Assembly: GCA_002397275.1 (NCBI GenBank)
Contig: DHAA01000134.1
Location: 11,389 to 17,868, forward strand
Direction of reading: 5' to 3'
DNA length: 6,480 bases
From: Thermacetogenium sp. UBA4966
GTDB lineage: Bacteria; Bacillota; DSM-12270; Thermacetogeniales; Thermacetogeniaceae
Both the position numbers and the translations under genes were made by a program. The notes beneath the pieces are model-generated. The model was not told where the DNA came from. It did no database searches and saw only the letters and a list, made by a program, of their open reading frames with translations. The first letter of the stretch is position 1, and every line of letters begins with the position of its first letter. Positions 1 to 4,887 of the stretch are shown piece by piece.

Positions 1-1721
1 AAAAAGAAAACCCAAACAGCGAGCAGCGTGATCAGCCCGGGAAACCCCATCTCCACGCCGGCCTGGAGAAACGCTCCGGGAGGCGGTCCCTTATAATAGA
101 AGCTTTGATGTTGGTAGGAAAGGGATTCCCACCCGCCGCCGCCTGTTCCCTGGAGAAAAATGCGCGGGCTGGAGACCATGATGCGCAGCGCATCCCGCCC
201 TTTGAGGAACTTTTCTTCCGCATAGAAAAGGGCGTCATAGCGGGAAGGCTGCGGCGGATTTTGGCTAGGGGCGCCGTTCAGGTAGGCGCCGCCGCTGAAC
301 AAGAAGAGCACAACCAGGCATGAAACTGCCCCGGGGAGCACCCAGGGGCGCAAGCGGCGGCCTGATTTCTTACGGAGCGCAGGGAGAAATTCCAGAGCGA
401 CAACGGTGAGCAGCCCTGCGGCCGCCCACATCCACCCGCTTGCAACAGCGCCGTTTGTCAGGCAGAATCTCATCTTTCCGGCAGCCGTGAACGCCGCGCA
501 GGAATAGATAAGGAAGTGAACCGGACCTTTTTTGCGCTCACCGGCAGGGAGTTTCCACAGGGAAAGAGGGATTGCTAAAATAAGGAGAAGGAAGAGTGGC
601 TTTGAATTGATCCCGATAAGAGCAAGCAAGAGCAGGTAACCGGCCGCGGAGAGGGCCGGATGGAAGCACCGCCTTTGGAGCGCATGTATGCGTTTGTGCA
701 GGACGGCTCTCATTTTATAACCGGCCCCGTCCTGTAGGGAGGCGGGGGCGTCCTCCGGGGAACGGCGCAAGCTCCAGGGAGGGACAGCCCGCAGATAGAA
801 AACAAAAAGCAACGCCGCTGCTGAAATGATTCCCAGGGCAGCTGCAAAGGGGTAGGCTCTCCCCTCCTGGAAAACCGCGGTCAGGCAGGTGATGGATGTG
901 ACCGCCGCTCCTGCTGTCAAGGCCATCAAGACTGCATAGAGGGCCTCCGGTGAAACCACCAGCGATGAGACGATCCGGTAGAGCGCGGCGCAGCAGGAAA
1001 GGAGCAGCAGCAGCCCGATAGCCTCGCCGGCGTTCCAGGCGCCGAAGCTAGAAAAGAGGGCAAGGCCGGGGAGCAGGAAAACCGCAATATCAAAGGGGGA
1101 TCTGATCAGCCGCAGCTTGCCGGCATATATTTTATAGAAGGCGAACACTGCAAAAGCAACGGATATAATGATATACAGGGGAAAAGGCCGGCGGGATGAA
1201 GCTAAACAGCAGATGGGGGTGAGAAAGATGATAACTCCCAGCAAGAATAAGGCGGGGCCACCGTTATATGTGTCGCCTGCTTCAAAGGAGAAATGTCTGG
1301 CGCTTTGCAAACGGAACCTGTGCAGCAAACTGCTCAAGTGATTGTCGGGTGTTTTCTGCATTGCCGGAGTTTCCGATGTTTTCGTGGTTTTCGCGGTTTT
1401 TGGGGTTTTCGCGGTTTCCCGCGCCCGCGCTGTTCCCCAAGTTCCCCAGGGGAAATTCGGCAGAAAACGACGCCTTTTATCGCCGTTTCTCGAAACCCGC
1501 CCAGGTTTTGCCGCTCTGTATGCAGCCTGCCCTGTTGCTCCTCTCTCGCCGCTTTCCTGTTCGGCATTGATTTCCGCGGCTGAATCCGGTTCGGCGCCGA
1601 GCGGCTTTTTAAGGCCGGCGCGGCTGAGGCGCGCTCTTATCCTCTGTTCGTGAAGAAAGCGGCGCACAACCAGCGGCGCCCGCAGACGCGCCTTTATTTT
1701 GCCGCTCCTGAAAGGCGCCAC
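1..1721 (-). CDS. O-antigen ligase/polymerase-like polytopic membrane protein, 3' end cut by window edge
   Basis: The minus-strand frame is open from a stop at 1761-1763 to the left edge. From GTG 1721 it gives at least 573 residues. Residues 1-150 are basic and low in hydrophobicity. About ten hydrophobic segments follow (roughly 156-175, 180-198, 210-229, 234-257, 259-284, 288-310, 353-383, 427-450, 460-478 and 554-573). A polar loop before the last segment carries GTGGGGW (525-531) and FLQAGVEMGFPG, which resemble the Wzy_C/WaaL O-antigen ligase family. Such proteins join or polymerise lipid-linked glycans on the outer face of the membrane. The HNH-like signature expected just before FLQ is replaced by PPPGA, so activity is doubtful. 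GTG 1721 is preferred because AGGGGGTG lies 8 nt upstream. ATG 1361 (residue 121) has only a weak site but would give a normal N-terminus 34 residues before the first membrane segment. It follows the HD gene on the same strand by about 70 nt. The substrate is unknown. Confidence 0.7.
   Translation of the reverse strand, partial: MAPFRSGKIKARLRAPLVVRRFLHEQRIRARLSRAGLKKPLGAEPDSAAEINAEQESGERGATGQAAYRAAKPGRVSRNGDKRRRFLPNFPWGTWGTARARETAKTPKTAKTTKTSETPAMQKTPDNHLSSLLHRFRLQSARHFSFEAGDTYNGGPALFLLGVIIFLTPICCLASSRRPFPLYIIISVAFAVFAFYKIYAGKLRLIRSPFDIAVFLLPGLALFSSFGAWNAGEAIGLLLLLSCCAALYRIVSSLVVSPEALYAVLMALTAGAAVTSITCLTAVFQEGRAYPFAAALGIISAAALLFVFYLRAVPPWSLRRSPEDAPASLQDGAGYKMRAVLHKRIHALQRRCFHPALSAAGYLLLLALIGINSKPLFLLLILAIPLSLWKLPAGERKKGPVHFLIYSCAAFTAAGKMRFCLTNGAVASGWMWAAAGLLTVVALEFLPALRKKSGRRLRPWVLPGAVSCLVVLFLFSGGAYLNGAPSQNPPQPSRYDALFYAEEKFLKGRDALRIMVSSPRIFLQGTGGGGWESLSYQHQSFYYKGPPPGAFLQAGVEMGFPGLITLLAVWVFF
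1381..1416. repeat. Four tandem 9-bp units inside the N-terminal extension
   Basis: Units starting at 1381, 1390, 1399 and 1408 read TTCGTGGTT, TTCGCGGTT, TTTGGGGTT and TTCGCGGTT on the plus strand. In the minus-strand coding frame they encode a Thr-x-Lys tripeptide run (TAKTPKTAKTTK). The 9-bp period keeps the frame, so copy number could change without a frameshift. Confidence 0.75.
1432..1449. repeat. Two tandem 9-bp units, GTTCCCCAA / GTTCCCCAG
   Basis: Two adjacent nonamers differ only in the last base. In the minus-strand frame they encode WGTWGT, immediately N-terminal to the Thr-x-Lys run. They are also in phase with the reading frame. Confidence 0.6.
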
Positions 1722-1729
1722 TCTTCGTC

Positions 1730-1750
1730 CACCCCCTTCGCTCACCCCCT
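1730..1750 (-). promoter_or_regulatory. Duplicated Shine-Dalgarno sequence before the O-antigen-ligase-like gene
   Basis: AGGGGGTG occurs twice on the minus strand, at 1743-1750 and 1730-1737, exactly 13 nt apart. The downstream copy is 8 nt from GTG 1721 and decides that start. The upstream copy overlaps another in-frame GTG (1745) and is too close to serve it. Confidence 0.55.
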
Positions 1751-1765
1751 CAGAGCGTAGTTATT

Positions 1766-1780
1766 GAACCGTCCCCCTGA
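1766..1780 (-). repeat. GGGGACGGTTC motif, possible REP-type repeat remnant
   Basis: The minus strand reads TCAGGGGGACGGTTC in the short gap between the HD gene and the next gene. GGGGACGGTTC-like strings recur between genes in many clostridial genomes, as far as I recall, often near REP-associated transposases. Only one copy and no transposase are present here, so the assignment is tentative. Confidence 0.3.
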
Positions 1781-1789
1781 TCTGCTGCT

Positions 1790-2344
1790 TTAGGCGAGAT
1801 CGAGGGAAGCGGCGATCTCCTGCATCCCGTGCAGGGCGATCTCAAAGAACTCCTGCAGTTCCACACCCAGCCCCTCTATCTCCCGCATTTGCTCTCTGCC
1901 GGCGCCGCGGGCAAAGGCCTTGTCTTTGAACTTCTTTTTGATCGACTTGACCCTTACCTCGGCTAGTGTCCTGGAGGGCATCACATAAGCGGTAGCGGTA
2001 ATTAAGCCGGAGAGGGGGTCTGTCGCATATAAGGCCTTGTCCAGGCGCGTGCAGCGCTCTACTCCGGGATGGTCGTTGTGGGACTTCACCGCATGCACCA
2101 ACTCTTCGTCCAGCCCCAGTCCCTGCAGTAGTTCCGCGGCGACGATGCTGTGCCGCTCCGGATCGTCCTTGGTTTCTTCATAGTCGACATCATGCAGCAA
2201 GCCGGTCAGATACCACTTCTCCCGGTCCTGGCCGAGCCTGTCGGCAAGCCCCTCCATAATGGCCGCAGTGGCCAGCATGTGATGGATCAGCTCCGGGCTG
2301 TGTACCCTTTCCTTGATCAGTTGCAGCGCTTCTTCCCTTGTCAA
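1790..2344 (-). CDS. HD-domain (HDIG-type) metal-dependent hydrolase
   Basis: The product is a 184-residue soluble protein with a single HD phosphohydrolase domain. Likely metal ligands are H22, the HD pair H51-D52 in GLLHDVDYE, H65, H89 in KSHNDH and D109 in ALYATDPLSGLI. Later conserved-looking blocks are YVMPSR and KSIKKKFKDKAFARG. Stand-alone proteins of this type are common in Firmicutes, and their substrate is mostly unknown (a nucleotide or other phosphoester is likely). I chose TTG 2344 because AAGGAG lies 8 nt upstream and the resulting N-terminus MTREEALQLIKERV is typical of the family. The same frame extends to ATG 2449 (219 residues), but that adds 35 residues with no family likeness and reads through the ribosome binding site. 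It follows csaB by about 130 nt on the same strand. Confidence 0.85.
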   Translation of the reverse strand: MTREEALQLIKERVHSPELIHHMLATAAIMEGLADRLGQDREKWYLTGLLHDVDYEETKDDPERHSIVAAELLQGLGLDEELVHAVKSHNDHPGVERCTRLDKALYATDPLSGLITATAYVMPSRTLAEVRVKSIKKKFKDKAFARGAGREQMREIEGLGVELQEFFEIALHGMQEIAASLDLA

Positions 2345-2473
2345 TTGGTTCACTCCTTCAGTGTAGTATCCTGCAAGCGCTAATCCGAAGCTTTTTAGAA
2401 GCCGGCGCTCGGTATTTGCTGTTGGTAAACGTCCCCACGCCACCCCCATGCCACATCGCCCAACGACTAACCA
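2345..2473. other. csaB to HD-gene intergenic spacer
   Basis: This 129-nt gap holds part of the heptamer repeat next to csaB and the ribosome binding site of the HD gene. I see no convincing terminator or sigma-A promoter, so cotranscription of csaB and the HD gene is possible but not shown. Confidence 0.5.
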
Positions 2474-2484
2474 CTAACCACCAT
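2457..2484. repeat. Degenerate heptamer repeat spanning the csaB stop codon
   Basis: Four consecutive 7-bp units read CGCCCAA, CGACTAA, CCACTAA and CCACCAT on the plus strand. The two middle units differ by one base. The csaB stop codon (2474-2476) lies inside the third unit. The pattern resembles short heptanucleotide repeats seen between genes in some bacteria. Four degenerate units are few, so chance is not excluded. Confidence 0.45.
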
Positions 2485-3742
2485 GGTGGGCGGTTCTGCC
2501 GGTTTTATGGCGTTCGGGCCAGGCGGCGCCGCGGGCAGCGCCCCCTCTTTTATGAGGGCAGCGGGAATAAAAATAACTCAGGGTCAGCCCCGCGGACTCC
2601 CAGGACTGCTGGCGCAACTGAATCAGCACCTGATCCAGGTGAGCGGCGATTTCTTTTCTCATCTCATAGGCGGAGATGATCAGTTGGGATAAATCACTCT
2701 CGTCCAGTTCCTCGATCCCGATTTTTGGCTGTTCGGTCATCTCCAAAAATTTAGCGGTTTGCTCATCGCCTGCGATCCCTATACATGGTTTACGCATCAC
2801 TGAAGCCATGATCAGGGCGGGAAGGCGCATCCCCAGCAGCAGATCCACCTCTCCGAAAAGGCCGAAGAGTTGCTCCAGCGACAGCTTCTCTCGATATTGA
2901 AGGCTCGGCTCCTGCATGAGCCGGCCGACCTCCTGGCAGACCTGCAGATCCGCGGGATACTGGAAAGGAATCAGCAGGACATCCCATCCATCCCGCGCCA
3001 GACGGTCGGCGGCTGAAGCAATCGCATGCTTATACCGGCAGCTCCCTGCTAACTCCTGCAGGACAATACCGAGAACAGGATTTGTATCCCCGGCATTCTC
3101 GCTCTTCTCGCTATCAGCAGTAATCACGGCGGCGTCCGCGTTATCATGATCAGGGATGGTTTGTTGCCGGCGGCTTGTCTCCGCCCTGATCTGTGCCAGC
3201 AGAGAAGAACCGGGCTCTTTATCGAACAGCGCCGGATTCACAGCGAAGAGCGGATCCGCGGTCACCACAATGGGGGGGCGCTCTACCCCCATTTTGAGAA
3301 GGTTATCTTTCGACCCCTGGCTGCGCACGGTGATCAGATCGAGGCGATCATACACGATACGCGCCAGGCGGCGCCTCCAGAAGCTTTTCAGGGGGCCGAC
3401 CCCCTGGGCGTAAGCGACCACCGGCTTACCAAATAACCTGGCTGTAAGAATGATCAGCAGGTGACTGAGCAAGACCCCCGCTTCCTCATTATCCTGAAGG
3501 GTATCTCCCCCGCAGCTGAGAACTATATCGGATCTTAACAGGGTATAAATCAGAACAAAGGGATTCCATCTGCTGACCGCGCGTACGCCCGGGATGCGGC
3601 GCGCCTCCCGTGTATTATGGGAGAAAATGGTGATCTCCATCTCCGGTGAAAGCACCCGCAGGGCCGCCGCAGCCGCGGCCAATTCCGCTTCTTTACCAGG
3701 ATGATTGATGCTGTAACAGCCCGCAGCCGCAACACGCAGCAT
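2474..3742 (-). CDS. csaB: CsaB-like polysaccharide pyruvyltransferase, divergent
   Basis: The product is a 422-residue cytoplasmic protein of the polysaccharide pyruvyltransferase family. CsaB transfers a ketal pyruvyl group from phosphoenolpyruvate to a cell-wall glycan, which then anchors S-layer-homology proteins. Matches to the family are VRAVSRWNP (53-61), CGGDTLQDN (77-85), KPVVAYAQGVGPL (106-118), DRLDLITVRSQGS (132-144), VTADPLFA (160-167), GIVLQE (225-230) and DLLLGMRLPALIMAS (300-314). Two family signatures are altered: the N-terminal GYYGxxNxGDEA-like motif is GCYSINHPGKEA (8-19), and the histidine of GMRLHAL is P308. An acidic linker lies at about 198-221. The basic tail 391-422 runs into a heptamer repeat and looks like an added extension. 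ATG 3742 is preferred because AGAGGGGTG sits about 6 nt upstream; ATG 3829 in the same frame adds 29 residues without family likeness. The fold is secure; pyruvyltransferase activity is uncertain. Confidence 0.8.
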   Translation of the reverse strand: MLRVAAAGCYSINHPGKEAELAAAAAALRVLSPEMEITIFSHNTREARRIPGVRAVSRWNPFVLIYTLLRSDIVLSCGGDTLQDNEEAGVLLSHLLIILTARLFGKPVVAYAQGVGPLKSFWRRRLARIVYDRLDLITVRSQGSKDNLLKMGVERPPIVVTADPLFAVNPALFDKEPGSSLLAQIRAETSRRQQTIPDHDNADAAVITADSEKSENAGDTNPVLGIVLQELAGSCRYKHAIASAADRLARDGWDVLLIPFQYPADLQVCQEVGRLMQEPSLQYREKLSLEQLFGLFGEVDLLLGMRLPALIMASVMRKPCIGIAGDEQTAKFLEMTEQPKIGIEELDESDLSQLIISAYEMRKEIAAHLDQVLIQLRQQSWESAGLTLSYFYSRCPHKRGGAARGAAWPERHKTGRTAHHGG

Positions 3743-3798
3743 AGTGTCACCCCTCTCGTTATAGATGTGGGAAACCGCATCTGCAAAGTTAAGGAAGT

Positions 3799-3823
3799 CA
3801 TAACCGGAATAATGCTGGTTATG
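3799..3823. promoter_or_regulatory. Inverted repeat upstream of csaB, candidate operator
   Basis: CATAACC and its exact complement GGTTATG flank an 11-nt centre that itself has partial symmetry. The site lies 57 nt before the csaB start and 84 nt after the tetR stop. Size and placement would suit a dimeric repressor such as the adjacent TetR protein, but no clear promoter was found beside it. Confidence 0.4.
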
Positions 3824-3906
3824 AAGCACTCTCTCCTGAACTTGTCCTCTTTAAACTTCTACAACTGCATCCCGAATCCTTCCTCCTACATGTTATTTTT
3901 ATACAA

Positions 3907-4485
3907 TTATTCCTGGTCCAGGATGCCGGAAAAAAAGATGTCTATGCCGTGATAAAAGCGTTCTGCCGCCCCCTTTTTGTCGTCTTCGCCTCCGCGCAAA
4001 ACAGGCATACAGAGGACGCCGAGCACTCCCAGGAAAACCTCGGCCGCGGCGCGGCTGTCAACCCTTCTGAACTCTCCCCGCTCTATTCCCTGACTGAGCA
4101 GGGAGGAGAACATGGTGATGCGGCGCTCCCTGAGCTGCAGCAGCAATTCGTCCGCCCAGGGTGATTGGCTGCTGTTTTCTCCGGCAAGAATCCGGGCGGC
4201 GGATGTGCGTTTTTGGATAAAGTTGAAGTGGGCTGTTCCGATCGCGGTGAGCACATCCCGCACCGAACAGGGCTGTTTGAGCCGTCCCTTCATGGCCTCC
4301 ATATAGCTCTCCAGCCCCCCTTTCAAGGTTTCCCGGAAGAGGTGCTCCTTGCTGGGAAAATACTCGTAGACAGTGCTCTTGCCGATCCCCGCTCGGTCGG
4401 CGATCTCTTCCACAGTGGCGGCGTAAAACCCCTTCTCTGCGAAGAGAGAGGCCGCGGCATCCATGATCAGTTCCCGTTTTGTCAT
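3907..4485 (-). CDS. TetR/AcrR-family transcriptional repressor
   Basis: The product is 192 residues, the usual length for TetR-family dimeric repressors. The N-terminal DNA-binding domain is clear: MTKRELIMDAAASLFAEKGF, then the helix-turn-helix at about 25-44 (VEEIADRAGIGKSTVYEYF) and the following SKEHLF. The rest (about 55-192) is the helical ligand-binding and dimerisation part, which is not conserved enough to name the ligand. The start is supported by AAGGGGGGTG 5 nt upstream of ATG 4485. It lies 164 nt upstream of csaB in the same direction and diverges from dinB. Targets could be itself, csaB or a gene outside the window. Candidate operators are the inverted repeats at 3799-3823 and 4723-4738. 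Confidence 0.9.
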   Translation of the reverse strand: MTKRELIMDAAASLFAEKGFYAATVEEIADRAGIGKSTVYEYFPSKEHLFRETLKGGLESYMEAMKGRLKQPCSVRDVLTAIGTAHFNFIQKRTSAARILAGENSSQSPWADELLLQLRERRITMFSSLLSQGIERGEFRRVDSRAAAEVFLGVLGVLCMPVLRGGEDDKKGAAERFYHGIDIFFSGILDQE

Positions 4486-4515
4486 TCTTTCACCCCCCTT
4501 GTTTTGGAGGAGACA

Positions 4516-4544
4516 GTTTTATTTAATCCGCTTCGGGCCGTCAG
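4516..4544 (-). promoter_or_regulatory. Weak candidate promoter for tetR
   Basis: On the minus strand CTGACG (4539-4544) and TAAAAC (4516-4521) are separated by 17 nt and lie just upstream of the tetR ribosome binding site. Both hexamers match the sigma-A consensus only partly. Confidence 0.2.
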
Positions 4545-4688
4545 GCCGGGCCGCTTCACATCTATCCCCATGCTGCGGCTTAACCGGCGGCGGCTTGTCT
4601 GCCATTGCCTGCCCTTGATGAGCGGCTATGCCCTGAACAATCGCCCGCCGCGGTCATACGCAGGCGGTGGCTTGCCTGCCGGCAGTTA

Positions 4689-4738
4689 TGGTCGGCAGCT
4701 TATACCGGGGCGGCGCCTATCTCCGACCATCTGGTCGG
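4689..4738. promoter_or_regulatory. Three TGGTCGG half-sites, two forming a near-perfect palindrome
   Basis: TGGTCGG lies at 4689-4695, its complement CCGACCA at 4723-4729, and TGGTCGG again at 4732-4738. The last two make CCGACCATCTGGTCGG, perfect apart from the central 2 bp, which suits a dimeric repressor operator. In RNA the middle arm could pair with either neighbour, giving alternative stems. The dinB -35 element begins 83 nt downstream of the last half-site. Confidence 0.45.
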
Positions 4739-4758
4739 CTTCATTCCAATTGTAACCT

Positions 4759-4799
4759 TTTGGCAACTAATTGTCAAACATATTTTGGAAATATATAGC
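4759..4799 (+). promoter_or_regulatory. Imperfect inverted repeat and weak second promoter upstream of dinB
   Basis: TTTGGCAA and TTGTCAAA flank CTAA (4759-4778) as an 8-bp inverted repeat with one mismatch. TTGTCA (4771-4776) followed after 17 nt by TATAGC (4794-4799) could be a weak upstream promoter overlapping it. The better promoter for dinB is the one at 4822-4850. Confidence 0.25.
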
Positions 4800-4809
4800 C
4801 GGCGCCGGC
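4798..4809. repeat. Perfect 12-bp palindrome GCCGGCGCCGGC
   Basis: This fully symmetric GC-only palindrome sits 12 nt upstream of the dinB -35 hexamer, between AT-rich flanks. Its role is unknown. Confidence 0.5.
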
Positions 4810-4821
4810 ATCATTTTCCGG

Positions 4822-4850
4822 TTGTTTTTTCCGAGAGTATTAAATATACT
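4822..4850 (+). promoter_or_regulatory. Sigma-A-type promoter of dinB
   Basis: TTGTTT (-35, 4822-4827) and TATACT (-10, 4845-4850) are separated by the ideal 17 nt. Transcription would start near 4857, next to the LexA operator. A promoter here rules out translation from the TTG at 4771 on this transcript. Confidence 0.7.
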
Positions 4851-4857
4851 AATAAAA

Positions 4858-4869
4858 GAACATATGTTC
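4858..4869. promoter_or_regulatory. LexA (SOS) operator GAACATATGTTC
   Basis: This perfect 12-bp palindrome matches the Gram-positive LexA/DinR box core GAAC-N4-GTTC. It lies 8 bp downstream of the -10 element, at the predicted transcription start, and ends 18 nt before the dinB ATG, so bound LexA would block initiation. The outer consensus bases differ (A and C instead of C and G). Confidence 0.85.
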
Positions 4870-4887
4870 CGGATAGGCGGTTTAAAC

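Larger units (their letters stand above)
4486..4821. other. Non-coding intergenic region between tetR and dinB, rich in inverted repeats
   Basis: I find no gene supported on either strand. Plus-strand frames here have no family-like sequence and no good start. GC-rich symmetry elements fill the stretch: a 16-bp near-direct repeat at 4588-4603 and 4665-4680 (two differences), GCAGGC/GCCTGC arms at 4660-4665 and 4674-4679, the palindrome CTGCCGGCAG at 4676-4685, and the TGGTCGG half-sites. After about 4740 the sequence turns AT-rich, as expected for a promoter zone. Confidence 0.6.

Noticed and set aside
1268..1653. Overlapping plus-strand frames of about 100 codons rich in Phe/Arg/Gly
   Set aside because: They are antisense to the O-antigen-ligase-like frame, and their repeated FRGF-like sequence is only the complement of the 9-bp repeats. 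No ribosome binding site or family likeness.
2345..2449. HD protein starting at ATG 2449, or at GTG 2353
   Set aside because: AAGGAG is correctly spaced only for TTG 2344. It overlaps GTG 2353 and lies inside the longer frame. The family N-terminus starts at MTREEAL.
2538..2556. CCCTC-TTTTAT-GAGGG hairpin inside the csaB tail as a terminator
   Set aside because: The stem is only 5 bp, it lies inside the reading frame, and no U-run follows on either strand.
3911..3923. TCCTGGTCCAGGA palindrome at the tetR 3' end as a terminator or operator
   Set aside because: The symmetric arms leave almost no loop, no U-run follows, and it encodes the last tetR codons. Kept only as a weak curiosity.
4165..4755. 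Plus-strand open frame of 196 codons
   Set aside because: It is antisense to tetR for half its length, has no recognisable domain and enters a palindrome-rich non-coding stretch. It is a shadow of GC-rich coding DNA.
4771..4887. Longer DinB frame starting at TTG 4771
   Set aside because: The added 39 residues have no polymerase likeness, and this stretch contains the promoter and the LexA box. ATG 4888 gives the normal family N-terminus with its own ribosome binding site.
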